Assembly (NCBI GenBank): GCA_903858685.1
Contig: CAIOJR010000156.1
Coordinates: forward strand, 1 to 44,254
Source: an uncultured Caulobacterales bacterium
GTDB lineage: Bacteria; Pseudomonadota; Alphaproteobacteria; Caulobacterales; Caulobacteraceae
Direction: 5' to 3'
Length of the DNA stretch: 44,254 bases
Part shown: positions 1 to 8,044 of the stretch, in pieces
Position numbering within the stretch: position 1 is the stretch's first letter
Layout: each line of letters opens with the position of its first letter
Made by a program: the position numbers and the translations under genes
Notes under the pieces: model-generated
What the model was told of the DNA's origin: nothing
The model's database searches: none
What the model saw: only the letters and a program-made list of their open reading frames with translations

Positions 1-640
1 ATTGTAACTTTTGTGGCTGCAGCGATATCGAGGAAGGCGGTTCGTTCAAAACAAAATCTGGCAGCGTATTTATGGTTTCCGCAACAACGCGCGATGATGC
101 TGAATACAAAGTATATGTGATGTTTGCCATGAATAAACTGCGTTGATCCAATATGCCCGACATCATCCAAATAAATTTATGTACATCTTGCATAAATGTG
201 GGTGGGTGTAAATATAATGCATGTACAGCATCATCCACAGCGGCATGAGCTTCAGCAACTGCCAGATCATTCAATAGATTGTTCCCAAAATACCAACGAA
301 TTCCTTCAGCCATGGCAAAATTTCGACTTGCACCTTTTGAGTGAGCAAAAGTGACAGTGTCATAACGACCCAAACGAGTAATCATTTTCCTCAGCGCTGC
401 CTGATAGCCAGCGGCATCGGATTTCGTGTCAAAATCATCCGGCACCGTCACAATGTCTATAACGTTTGAAATGCCCTGACACGCTGACACCAGCGCTTCG
501 CTGCACCCAGGATTTATTGCAATCAGAGCGTCAGAGTTTCTAAATTTTTCCCGGATGAGGTCAGTGTAGAAGTCGATCCATATGCTGGCGTCGGGATTGC
601 TATCAGGAATCCAACAAGAGAATATCAGAAGGTTCTTCAT
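1..640 (-). CDS. Unrecognised protein, C-terminus outside window
   Basis: An open frame runs on the minus strand from an ATG at 640 to the left edge, about 213 residues without a stop. The protein begins MKNLLIFSCWIPDSNPD and contains a segment around residues 95-110 reading TVTFAHSKGASRNFAM. I do not recognise a family; the style (N-terminal strand, then a predicted alternating alpha/beta pattern, HSKG-like motif) would fit a cell-surface glycan or glycosyltransferase-associated protein, but this is a guess. Codons are much richer in A/T at third positions than the rest of the window, and it lies on the 3' side of a tRNA-Ser gene, so horizontal acquisition as part of an island is likely. No signal peptide or obvious membrane segment is seen. 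The frame is long enough, and its codon usage consistent enough, that I think it is a real gene. Confidence 0.6.
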   Translation of the reverse strand, partial: MKNLLIFSCWIPDSNPDASIWIDFYTDLIREKFRNSDALIAINPGCSEALVSACQGISNVIDIVTVPDDFDTKSDAAGYQAALRKMITRLGRYDTVTFAHSKGASRNFAMAEGIRWYFGNNLLNDLAVAEAHAAVDDAVHALYLHPPTFMQDVHKFIWMMSGILDQRSLFMANITYTLYSASSRVVAETINTLPDFVLNEPPSSISLQPQKLQ

Positions 641-728
641 TCGCTACCGCCCGATTCAGTTCCAAAAAGCGTATCAACCTCGACAGCAAAAATCACGTGT
701 GCATTTCAGCTTCGACCGTCGCTCACAA

Positions 729-757
729 TTCATAATTTCATCACGTTGACAGTTCAA
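729..757 (-). promoter_or_regulatory. Candidate sigma-70-type promoter for the leftward gene
   Basis: On the minus strand TTGAAC (752-757) and TATGAA (729-734) are separated by 17 bp in an AT-rich stretch about 90 bp upstream of the ATG at 640. The -10 matches only four of six consensus bases, so this is tentative. Confidence 0.3.
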
Positions 758-841
758 TATAAGCTATAAGTTGAAGTCCTAGAAAATGGCGCAACCCGGC
801 ATGAGGGTGCCTTTTGTCGGCGGAGCGAAGGGAAATGACAT

Positions 842-860
842 CCCTTACATGGTGTAAGGG
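842..860. repeat. Perfect 8-bp inverted repeat
   Basis: CCCTTACA and TGTAAGGG flank a 3-bp centre TGG. The arms match perfectly. It has no T-run, so an operator or a fragment of a mobile-element end is more likely than a terminator. No regulator gene is nearby to pair it with. Confidence 0.4.
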
Positions 861-995
861 CGATCCTCGCTCTCAACGAGAGTCCCAAGGTGCTGGATGG
901 GTCGCTGGAGACTCATACGACGGTCAGGACGGTCAAGTCGCGGTGGTTCGCTGCATCGGTAGCCCACGGCCAAATCGACCGCCAGTGACTCTCCC

Positions 996-1283
996 TCAGG
1001 ATAAGTTGGTCACAAGGCGAATGTGCCGCATCAGCTTTGGCGGTCGACCGCGAAATTCGACCACGCCGTCACATCCAATCCGGAGACAATGCGCCTGTCG
1101 GTTCCACAAGACAGTCTCAGGTCCGGTGGTCCGCAGGATTAAGCCAAGGTCGACTCGCATTGCGAGGTGGCACGATTGGCAGAACGAAAGCACCTCCCAG
1201 CCGAACCGCTGCATTTGATCAACGGTCTCGGCTGTCATCCGCCAGTCTGCTGACGTCCAGCGATCATAGTTGCGATGTCCCAT
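996..1283 (-). CDS. Small four-cysteine (zinc-ribbon-like) protein
   Basis: A 95-residue protein starting at the ATG at 1283 (MGHRNYDRW). A longer version would need a TTG at 1358 and adds a low-quality N-terminus. It carries CQSC near residue 35 and a second pair, CLRIGC, near residue 66, with VDL and LW.R between them. This pattern resembles small alphaproteobacterial proteins of unknown function in which C-x2-C, a VDL segment, L-W-x-R and a final C-x2-C-G likely bind zinc. Here the second pair is spaced C-x4-C, so metal binding may be altered. The protein is probably cytoplasmic. It sits between a tRNA-Ser and an AT-rich gene, in a likely integrated segment. Assigned as a probable real gene of unknown function. 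Confidence 0.5.
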   Translation of the reverse strand: MGHRNYDRWTSADWRMTAETVDQMQRFGWEVLSFCQSCHLAMRVDLGLILRTTGPETVLWNRQAHCLRIGCDGVVEFRGRPPKLMRHIRLVTNLS

Positions 1284-1389
1284 TAGCTTATGTTCTATAT
1301 TTGTTCCAAATGGGCAAGGCGCACCGTTGTGTTGTCCACAAGCCGCTTCAGCGTTCAATGGGGCATTGAACTGAGGCTAGCGCAAAAGC

Positions 1390-1411
1390 GTGTCACACAA
1401 AGTGTCACACA
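1390..1411. repeat. Tandem GTGTCACACA repeat beside tRNA-Ser
   Basis: Two exact copies of GTGTCACACA (1390-1399 and 1402-1411) are separated by 2 bp, about 50 bp from the 3' end of the tRNA-Ser gene. Short tandem repeats at this position are often integrase arm-binding or control sites of tRNA-targeting elements. A comparable but unrelated set lies next to the tRNA-Leu at 5089-5138. Confidence 0.55.
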
Positions 1412-1458
1412 GCGACCCCGTCTTGGGTTTCAAGCTACTGCTTTAGCTGCATTTTTTG

Positions 1459-1553
<95 letters not shown>

Positions 1554-1609
1554 AGGCGCGTCATAACGCGGGCGCTTTTCGGCGCACGGGTTGAGCGAGG
1601 GGCGGATAA

Positions 1610-2425
1610 CTAGCGGGGTCGGGCGGATAAGGCAAGCTCTGTTGCAGATCCGTCAAACTGGCCATGCTTGCCCTGACCGGACGTGAAACGTTGCGCGCCT
1701 GCGACCGCTTCGCCAGATCTCAGGGTGTCAAGCCCGAGTTCGGTCTCGTGGACCAGGGCCGGCTCCCAGTCCAGGCTCCATTGGTCCAGCGCCGATTGGC
1801 GATCATGTCGCAGGCAGGTTTGCGGAAAACCTGCGATCTGGAGGGCGAGGTCCATCGCGGCGGTCAGGGCGGCGCCGGGTTTAGCCAATCGGTTAACCAG
1901 TCCAAAGCTTAACGCCTCTTCAGCCGTTACAGCCCGCCCCGTCAGGATCATGTCCATTGCGCGCGAATGCCCGATGAGGCGCGGCAGACGGATGGTGCCG
2001 CCGTCGATCAGGGGAACGCCGAACCGACGGCAAAACACGCCGAACACGGCGTCCGACGCCGCCACGCGCAGGTCGGCCCAGAAGGCCAGTTCCAGACCGC
2101 CCGCGACGGCGAAGCCCTCTATGGCGGCGATGACCGGCTTGGTCGTGCGAAGGCGCGTGGGGCCCATGGGTCCGAAATCGCCGGTGCGTCTGACCGGGTT
2201 GGCGCCTGAGCCCGCCGCCAGGGCTTTGAGGTCCGCGCCGGCGCAGAAATGGGGTCCGCGACCGGTGAGAATACTGATGCTGACCGTCTCGTCCTGATCG
2301 AGCGCGCGAAAGGCGTCGTAAAGGGCCAATGCTGTGGCGCCGTCTACCGCGTTGCGACGCTCCGGGCGTTCAATGGCGACAATGGCCACGGGTCCGTGGC
2401 GCTCGACGCTGATCTCGTCGGTCAT
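1610..2425 (-). CDS. Crotonase-superfamily (enoyl-CoA hydratase-like) protein
   Basis: A 271-residue protein with the crotonase fold. The N-terminus has ERPERRNAVDG, the oxyanion-hole segment is CAGADLKAL near residue 60, and the GG..RLPRLIG and TGRAVTAEEALSFGLVN segments follow. Family members act on acyl-CoA thioesters. By eye, the two catalytic glutamates of true enoyl-CoA hydratases are not kept: the first position falls on Cys (FCRRFG) and the second on Asp (AMDMILTG). It may therefore be an isomerase, hydrolase or other crotonase rather than a hydratase. Its ATG overlaps the stop of the upstream amidohydrolase by 4 bp (ATGA), so the two are translationally coupled. Function beyond acyl-CoA chemistry is not decidable. 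Confidence 0.9.
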   Translation of the reverse strand: MTDEISVERHGPVAIVAIERPERRNAVDGATALALYDAFRALDQDETVSISILTGRGPHFCAGADLKALAAGSGANPVRRTGDFGPMGPTRLRTTKPVIAAIEGFAVAGGLELAFWADLRVAASDAVFGVFCRRFGVPLIDGGTIRLPRLIGHSRAMDMILTGRAVTAEEALSFGLVNRLAKPGAALTAAMDLALQIAGFPQTCLRHDRQSALDQWSLDWEPALVHETELGLDTLRSGEAVAGAQRFTSGQGKHGQFDGSATELALSARPR

Positions 2426-3327
2426 GGGACAAGCTCTGGCAGGGATTGGACCAGTCTGGCGGTGATGATGTTGATCCGTTGCTTCAGGCGGGCAAAGCCG
2501 TCCGTCGGTGTCAAACGCTCTTCATCGAGATAGAGGGCGCGGTTGATTTCGATCTGGAGAACGTGGCGATTCAGATGGGGCTTGCCATAATGTTCGGTCG
2601 TATAGCCCCCGGCATAGGGTGTGTTCCGGGTGACGAGGCAATCCTCGGCCTCAAATGCGGCCTGAACCGCGTCGGTCAGGGCGGGCGCACAGGACTGGCC
2701 GTGCCGGTCCCCCAGGATCACATCGACGGCGCGGCGTCCGCGAAGGGCTGCTGAGCCTGCGGCGGTCGAGGGCATGGAGTGCCAGTCGATCAGGATCACG
2801 CGGCCAAAAGCCTGCTGCGTTTCCGTCAGCATCGCCTCCAGCGCGGCGTGGTAGGGACGATAGACCTGATCCATACGGCGCCTGCCCTCGTCCTGAGTAA
2901 GCTTGCGCTGATAGATGTTGCGCCCTTCCGCCGCCACGCGGGCGATCAGACCCAGGCCGGCCGCAACCCGCACGGTTCTACGGCTGGGTCCGATGCAGCG
3001 TCCGGACTCGAACATCTGGGGGTCCAGTTCATCGGGCGCGCGGTTCACGTCGAGATAGGCCCGGCCATAGGAAGCGCTGAGAAGCGGCGCGCCAAGGCTG
3101 GGTCCGTCCTCGACCAATCTGTCCACCAGACCGTCTTCAAGACGCCTCAGGCTGATCAGATCGACCGACGCCTTCATGTCGGGCGGATAGAAACGCCCAC
3201 CATGCGGAGCGGAAAAAACAACCGGACCTGAAGCGCCGCCAACGGGGCGGCGCAGGTCGAAAGCCGCCGGGGGCGACGGCGCGTCGAGTGGAGGATCGTC
3301 CGCAGCAATGAGGTTCCACGCCTTCAT
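2422..3327 (-). CDS. N-formylglutamate amidohydrolase family protein
   Basis: A 301-residue protein of the N-formylglutamate amidohydrolase family, which releases formate from N-formyl-L-glutamate in one branch of histidine breakdown. Visible family features are SAPHGGRFYP near residue 40, LDVNRAPDELDP near 113, IDWHSMPS near 178 (metal-binding Asp/His), GDRHGQSC near 205 and TEHYGKP...LQIEINRALY near 245-265. No other hut genes are in the window, so a role in histidine use is not shown; many alphaproteobacteria carry this gene beside cpdR, as here, where it is divergent from cpdR across 126 bp. It is the first gene of a two-gene unit with the crotonase-like gene. Confidence 0.9.
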   Translation of the reverse strand: MKAWNLIAADDPPLDAPSPPAAFDLRRPVGGASGPVVFSAPHGGRFYPPDMKASVDLISLRRLEDGLVDRLVEDGPSLGAPLLSASYGRAYLDVNRAPDELDPQMFESGRCIGPSRRTVRVAAGLGLIARVAAEGRNIYQRKLTQDEGRRRMDQVYRPYHAALEAMLTETQQAFGRVILIDWHSMPSTAAGSAALRGRRAVDVILGDRHGQSCAPALTDAVQAAFEAEDCLVTRNTPYAGGYTTEHYGKPHLNRHVLQIEINRALYLDEERLTPTDGFARLKQRINIITARLVQSLPELVP

Positions 3328-3453
3328 ATTTTCACTATGGCGACGCAGACAATAGCGTCAATCGGCCAATCTGCGGCTGGACCTTTATCTCGGGTTTACG
3401 CATAGACTCTAAGTTGGCACTTCCACTGACCATCAACGGATCGATAGCGCTAG

Positions 3454-3813
3454 ATGAGCCGCATACTCCTCGCCGAAGATGATGACAGCCTGCGCGGCTT
3501 CCTGGCGCGCGCGCTTGAGCGCGCCGGCTATGAGGTGCGCGCCTGTGCGGATGGCGACGAGGCTTTGGCCGCGCTGGACGACGGTCCTTATGACCTGTTG
3601 CTGACCGACATTGTCATGCCTGGCGCGGACGGGATCGAAGTTGCGCGTGAGGCGGCGGCGCGCAAACCCGGCCTGCCGATCATGTTCATCACCGGATTCG
3701 CCGCTGTGGCCCTGGCCAATGGCGACCGTACGCCACAGGGCTCCAAGGTGCTGGCCAAGCCGGTGCATCTGCGTGAAATCGTGTCTGAAGTGGAAAAGAT
3801 GGTCGCCGCCTGA
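3454..3813 (+). CDS. cpdR: Single-domain response regulator CpdR
   Basis: A 119-residue lone receiver domain: acidic pocket EDDD at residues 8-11, phospho-acceptor Asp52 in LLLTDIVMP, Thr in FITGF near residue 77, and Lys in LAKPVHLREIV near 103. Overall sequence closely matches Caulobacter CpdR (MSRILLAEDD start, MFITGFAAVAL, KPxHLREIV). In Caulobacter, unphosphorylated CpdR primes ClpXP at the cell pole to degrade CtrA, PdeA and other substrates, while phosphorylation through CckA-ChpT turns it off. The protein ends in Ala-Ala, as in CpdR, where the terminal alanines are linked to its own ClpXP turnover. I see no convincing CtrA box in the 126-bp upstream gap. The glycosyltransferase gene begins 35 bp downstream. 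Confidence 0.95.
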   Translation: MSRILLAEDDDSLRGFLARALERAGYEVRACADGDEALAALDDGPYDLLLTDIVMPGADGIEVAREAAARKPGLPIMFITGFAAVALANGDRTPQGSKVLAKPVHLREIVSEVEKMVAA

Positions 3814-3848
3814 GGTTTTGCGCCATGTTTGCTGGCGGGGCTTGAGAC

Positions 3849-4700
3849 ATGACGACGCACACCGGACCAGATCACGGCGCCATTATCTCCCCGCCAAGCC
3901 ATCGACCGGGAGAGCGTGTGCGCATCCTGGGTGTCGAGGTTGATCTCGTCCGGCCGGAAGAAATGCTGTCGTTCACAGCGCGCTGTGTCGAAGGCGGTCG
4001 CCGCGCCATTATCGCCAATCACAATCTTCACAGCATTTCGCTCCTCCGCCGCCATCCGGCGATGGCGGCGTTCTACGAATCCGCCGATCTGATCGAGGTG
4101 GATTCACAGCCCATGATCGCCTGGGGTCGCCTCTTGGGCCGCCCGGTCCGGCCGTTTCATCGCTGCACCTATCTGGATTGGCGGAACGATTTCTGGGACG
4201 CCGCTGTGCATCATGGCTGGCGGGTCTTTTATCTGGGCGGCGCGCCCGGTGTCGCTGAGCGTGGGGCGAGCGCTCTGCGCGCCAGGTGGCCCAAGGCGCA
4301 GATCGAGGTTCACGACGGCTATTTCGACGCCCGGCCTGGCTCCGCCGACAATGCGACGCTCATTGCAGGCATCAATGCCTGGCGCCCACAGGTGCTGCTG
4401 GTCGGCATGGGCATGCCGCGTCAGGAGTTGTGGATTCAGGCGCATTCAGACCGGATCGATCCGTGCGTGATCTTGCCCGTCGGCGCTGCCTTTGATTATG
4501 AGGCGGGCGTGCAATCCGCTGCGCCGCGCTGGATGGGACGATTCGGCGTTGAATGGCTCTATCGCCTGCTTCGAGACCCCAGGCGGCTGGCCTATCGCTA
4601 TCTGGTGGAGCCATGGAGCATCGCACCCGAAGCCTGGCGCGATGTTCGTGAATGGCTGTCTCAGCGAGCGCAGAGCCACAGATCGACGCGCGCCGTTTGA
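3849..4700 (+). CDS. WecG/TagA/CpsF-family glycosyltransferase
   Basis: A 283-residue protein of glycosyltransferase family 26. Typical features are the NHNLHSISLLRRHP segment near residue 57, ADLIEVDSQPMIAWGRLLG near 80 (conserved acidic residue), VFYLGGAPGVAE near 128, DGYF near 157, LLVGMGMPRQE.WI near 185 and GAAFDYEAG..SAAPRWMGRFG.EWLYRLL.DPRRL.YRYL near 212-260. These enzymes transfer N-acetylmannosaminyl-type sugars onto undecaprenyl-linked intermediates during surface polysaccharide synthesis, at the inner face of the membrane. It lies 35 bp after cpdR on the same strand and may be co-transcribed. No other polysaccharide genes are adjacent, so the product polymer is unknown. Confidence 0.9.
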   Translation: MTTHTGPDHGAIISPPSHRPGERVRILGVEVDLVRPEEMLSFTARCVEGGRRAIIANHNLHSISLLRRHPAMAAFYESADLIEVDSQPMIAWGRLLGRPVRPFHRCTYLDWRNDFWDAAVHHGWRVFYLGGAPGVAERGASALRARWPKAQIEVHDGYFDARPGSADNATLIAGINAWRPQVLLVGMGMPRQELWIQAHSDRIDPCVILPVGAAFDYEAGVQSAAPRWMGRFGVEWLYRLLRDPRRLAYRYLVEPWSIAPEAWRDVREWLSQRAQSHRSTRAV

Positions 4701-4861
4701 CCTATCCAGACGTCGGCCTGAGAGGATGTGGATCCCAAAAGGGGCGCCGCGCCGCCAGGGCGTCAGACGCCCGATCGACCACGCCTTGGCCCCGTGATGC
4801 TGAGCGATATTCAATCCTATATAGCGCGCCCGCATCCATGCGTACGATCCCGGCGCACGGG

Positions 4862-5086
4862 TCAGCAGCGGATCCGGCGGACAAGATGCCGATCCGCAGT
4901 TCGGGTTTTGCTGGGACGCTGGGCGCCAAGCGAGAGAAGCTTTTCCTTGCCCAAGCCACGGTGCTCTCGCCGCCAAGCTATTCCGCCCGTCGGGGTGATG
5001 AAGAGATCAAGACCTCCGCCATCGAAAAGCTTCTGTGCGGTCACGCCTGCCTTGGCATTTCGGAGGGCTGGGTCAGTCAGCGCCAT
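4862..5086 (-). pseudogene. Truncated P4-type tyrosine integrase (N-terminus only)
   Basis: From an ATG at 5086 the minus strand encodes MALTDPALRNAKAG followed by KLFDGGGLDLFITPTGG, W, and LGKEKLLSLGA. This is the DUF4102 arm-binding domain found at the start of P4-like integrases (about 400 residues). After LLSLGA the family resemblance is lost and a stop follows at 4862, so about 60 recognisable residues remain and the catalytic domain is gone. The gene points away from the 3' end of the tRNA-Leu at 5251, the standard layout for an element integrated in that tRNA. The plus-strand reading of this stretch is a shadow. Confidence 0.8.
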
Positions 5087-5088
5087 CT

Positions 5089-5138
5089 GGGGGTATTGCT
5101 TCCGGGGGTATGGCTCGCCTACCCCCAAACCTACCCCC
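5089..5138. repeat. Four GGGGGTA boxes upstream of the integrase remnant
   Basis: GGGGGTA occurs at 5089-5095 and 5104-5110 on the plus strand and as TACCCCC at 5120-5126 and 5132-5138, giving two direct pairs facing each other. They lie between the tRNA-Leu 3' end and the integrase ATG; the last box is only 2 bp from the start codon. Likely integrase arm-type binding sites and/or autoregulatory operators. Confidence 0.7.
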
Positions 5139-5250
5139 AAATCGTGTGGTTGCAGGCGAACGCAGACGAACCGTGATGAACATTTCCCGGCTAATCTATC
5201 AGTTTTTATTGGGTTTTTCTAGCTTCAGCGACCACCCGCGAACAGCTAGG

Positions 5251-5337
<87 letters not shown>

Positions 5338-5454
5338 CCCGGTCGTGCTGGATTTCGGCATGGCCGGTCGCCAGCGCGGCGAGAGGGGCGTCTCTTAAGG
5401 CGCCGTCCTGCACAGGTCAACAGAACTTTGCAGGACGGCGGGGATTGGGTGAAA

Positions 5455-6720
5455 TTACTTGGCGGGGGGCTTGGCGCCATAGGTCTGGATCAGGCGGGTC
5501 AGGACATAGAGGCGAGGTGTGACGCCGTCCAGATCAAGGGATTCGTTCGGCGTGTGTGCGCCTGCGCCTGTAGAGCCCAGACCGTCCAGGGCGGAAATGC
5601 CGGCCGCGTCGGCCAGTGCGGATTCTGAAGCGCCGCCATTGCCGCCATAGGCCAGTGGGCGGCCCAGTTCCGCCATGAAGCCCTTCGCCCGCTCGGCGAC
5701 GCTGGTGACGCGCTCGTTCTGGACCAGGGGCGGGAAGTTGTAGTCATAGTCGATGGATACGGCGGTGTCTGGAATGGCGGTGTGGGTTGACAGTTCCCGG
5801 GCCTTGTCTCCGACGGCCTTCATGGCCTCCAGGGTGCGCCCGCGCACAGACATCACCCCCTCTGCATCGGCAGGGATGATATTGGGCCGGGTTCCGGACC
5901 TGAGGATGGTCAGGTTGACGGTTGTGCCGTCGCCGGAGCGCGGGAAGGACGCCTCGATCTGTTCGATCTGATGGATCAGTTCGGACGCTGCATTGCGCCC
6001 GGCCTGAGGCTCAACGCCGGCATGGGCGGCGTGACCCTTGACCCTGATGGTCAGGTCGCCGGCGGACTTGCGCCAGACGGTGACGGTGTCCTTGTCCTCC
6101 GGCTCCAGGTTGAGCTCGATGTCGTTGTCATGCACCAGGCGGTCAATCAGCTTGCGCGTGCCGGGGGAGCCCCGCTCCTCGCTGGTCTCCACCAGAAGGG
6201 TGATGCGGGCGAAGTCGGTCAGGCCCAGCTTGTGAACAAGTTCAAGCGCGGTGACGCCGGTGACGACGCCGCCCTTTTCATCCATGACGCCGGCGCCATA
6301 GGCCCGGCCGCCTTCTGTGCGGAAGGGCCGGCGAGCGGCTTCGCCGGGTTCGAAAACCGTATCGATGTGACCGATCAGCAGGACGCGGCCCTTGCCCTTG
6401 CCGGTGATCGTGGCGACGAGGTTGGGCGGAAGGTTGGGCGCCTCGGCCGGGACCGTTTCCACCGATGCGCCGACGGCTTTCAGTCGCTCGCTCAGGACCG
6501 ACTGGATCCGGGTTCCGCCTTCGACATTGAAGGTGCCGGAGTCGATATTGACGATCTGGCTCAACAGCGCGATTTCGCCGTCATAGGCCGCTTTTGCAGC
6601 GGCGAGCATCCTGGCGTCTGGCTTGGCGGCGGCGGGGGCGGCGGCCACAGGCGACGCGGTCGCCAGAGCGGCGCCGAGGATCAGGGCGGCTGCGGCGGAG
6701 GAATTGCGAAACATTGTCAT
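5455..6720 (-). CDS. Exported M20-family metallopeptidase (glutamate carboxypeptidase-like)
   Basis: A 421-residue protein with a Sec-type signal peptide (MTMFRNSS, then a hydrophobic alanine-rich stretch ending near ASPVAAA, residues 1-28), so it acts in the periplasm or outside. The M20 features are LLIGHIDTVFEPG near residue 117 (first metal His and Asp), YGAGVMDEKGG near 142 (bridging Asp), ETSEERGSPG near 179 (catalytic Glu and metal Glu), and a dimerisation lid domain with KGHAAHAGVEPQAGRNA near 230. A late ligand region contains HTPNESLDL near 390. The closest class is carboxypeptidase G2, which removes C-terminal glutamate from folates and peptides; actual substrate is not known. It is a stand-alone gene, divergent from the next one. 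Confidence 0.9.
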   Translation of the reverse strand: MTMFRNSSAAAALILGAALATASPVAAAPAAAKPDARMLAAAKAAYDGEIALLSQIVNIDSGTFNVEGGTRIQSVLSERLKAVGASVETVPAEAPNLPPNLVATITGKGKGRVLLIGHIDTVFEPGEAARRPFRTEGGRAYGAGVMDEKGGVVTGVTALELVHKLGLTDFARITLLVETSEERGSPGTRKLIDRLVHDNDIELNLEPEDKDTVTVWRKSAGDLTIRVKGHAAHAGVEPQAGRNAASELIHQIEQIEASFPRSGDGTTVNLTILRSGTRPNIIPADAEGVMSVRGRTLEAMKAVGDKARELSTHTAIPDTAVSIDYDYNFPPLVQNERVTSVAERAKGFMAELGRPLAYGGNGGASESALADAAGISALDGLGSTGAGAHTPNESLDLDGVTPRLYVLTRLIQTYGAKPPAK

Positions 6721-6906
6721 TAGTTTTGGGTTCCCTGCCCAAACTTGGGCGCATGTCGAGGCTCGTGTTCGAAATCCAGACTATGTCGGACCGAACAACC
6801 TGTCTTCCCTTGCGTTGCCTTGAAAAGCCCCATCGTTTATCGAGCATGAGAAATGTGCAGACCGGGCGGCGGGCGCCTGTTCTGAGCCTTTGTATCGAGG
6901 GTGGCC

Positions 6907-7875
6907 ATGCAGGGTCTGGTGACGGTTTTTGGCGGCGGCGGTTTTGTCGGGCGTCATGCGGTTCGGGCTCTGGCCAAGCGGGGTCACCGCGTGCGCGTGG
7001 CGGTGCGTCGTCCCAACCTCATCCCCGAGCTTCGGGTCATGGGCGATGTGGGCCAGATTGAACTGGTACAGGCCAATCTGCGCCATGAGGATTCCGTGAG
7101 GCAGGCGCTGCAGGGCGCCGATGCTGCGATCAATCTGGTCGGCATATTGTACCCGTCAGGCCCGCAAAGTTTCCGCAGCGTGCATGAAGAGGGCCCAGGC
7201 CTGGTGGCGCGCCTGGCGACCGAGGCGGGCGTGGCGCGCCTTGTGCACATGTCCGCCATCGGCGCGGATGCGACGTCGGATTCGCGCTATGCGCAGAGCA
7301 AGGCAGCGGGCGAAGCGGCGGCGCGTGCAGGATTTCCGGGGCTGTCCATTGTGCGTCCCTCCATCGTGTTCGGGCCAGAGGACGACTTCTTCAACCGCTT
7401 CGCCGCCATGGCGTCTGTCTCGCCTGTCCTGCCGCTGATCGGGGGCGGGACGACACGCTTTCAGCCCGTCTATGTGGCTGATGTGGCCCAGGTTCTGGCC
7501 GATCTGGCGGAGGGGCCGGCGCGGGCGGGCGAAACCTTCGAACTGGGCGGACCGACCGTCTACACCTTCAAGGCGTTGCTGGAGCTGATCAATCTGGTCA
7601 CGGGCCGAAACCGCCCGCTTCTGCCCGTGCCCTGGCCAGTGGCCGGGCTGATTGGCGCGGTGGGTGATATTCAGTCTGCAATCCTGCCCATGCCCCCGGT
7701 CCTGACGTCAGATCAGGTGCGTCTCCTGAAGTCGGACAATGTGGTCAGCGCCGGGGCGCAAGGGCTGTCCGCCTTTGGCGTCACGCCGACGCCAGCGGAA
7801 TCCATCATCCGCAGCTATCTCTGGCGCTTCCGGAATGACGGGCAGTTTGCGGTGGCCCTGGGCGAGGGCGCTTAG
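6907..7875 (+). CDS. NDUFA9-like NAD(P)-binding protein (complex I-associated type)
   Basis: An extended-SDR/atypical epimerase protein of about 322 residues. It has the nucleotide motif VFGGGGFVGRH at the N-terminus, VRRP near residue 38, NLVGIL near 79, and YAQSKAAGE near 132 in place of the usual YxxxK. SIVRPSIVFGPEDDFFNRFA is the signature that places it with the NDUFA9 (complex I 39-kDa subunit) group rather than with sugar epimerases. I prefer the ATG at 6907 over the GTG at 6901 because GAGGG lies six bases upstream of it. In bacteria these proteins are often annotated as complex I NDUFA9 family, but a structural role in NADH dehydrogenase is unproven; no nuo genes are here. Confidence 0.85.
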   Translation: MQGLVTVFGGGGFVGRHAVRALAKRGHRVRVAVRRPNLIPELRVMGDVGQIELVQANLRHEDSVRQALQGADAAINLVGILYPSGPQSFRSVHEEGPGLVARLATEAGVARLVHMSAIGADATSDSRYAQSKAAGEAAARAGFPGLSIVRPSIVFGPEDDFFNRFAAMASVSPVLPLIGGGTTRFQPVYVADVAQVLADLAEGPARAGETFELGGPTVYTFKALLELINLVTGRNRPLLPVPWPVAGLIGAVGDIQSAILPMPPVLTSDQVRLLKSDNVVSAGAQGLSAFGVTPTPAESIIRSYLWRFRNDGQFAVALGEGA

Positions 7876-8044
7876 GAAAGGTCCATGAATGGGACTAAAT
7901 AGCGCAGTCTGCAAAAAATCCGGGCAGATCGCCTGTAAGATGCCGCGAATTTGGTCCCCAAAATAGACGATACTGTTTTCGCAGTCCTTTTTTGTCCCTA
8001 TAGGCGTCGGCAAGCGCCTTTTCGGGCAGGAGAGAGACTCCGTC

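Larger units (their letters stand above)
641..995. other. Intergenic stretch, no gene seen
   Basis: About 355 bases lie between the unrecognised gene and the small four-cysteine protein. I see no convincing coding frame; short open frames on the plus strand have no family resemblance or ribosome site. The AT-rich part near 720-780 could hold the promoter of the leftward gene, and a perfect short palindrome sits at 842-860. Base composition shifts from AT-rich at the left to GC-rich at the right inside this stretch, which may mark an old recombination edge. Confidence 0.5.

Noticed and set aside
814-1369. Plus-strand open frames opposite the small four-cysteine protein
   Set aside because: No start signal or family resemblance; the minus strand has the patterned cysteines.
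3414-3428. TTGGCAC near cpdR as a possible sigma-54 -24 element
   Set aside because: No TTGC at the required distance.
4652-5222. Plus-strand open frames over the wecG end and integrase remnant
   Set aside because: No motifs; overlap the minus-strand integrase remnant, which has clear family residues.
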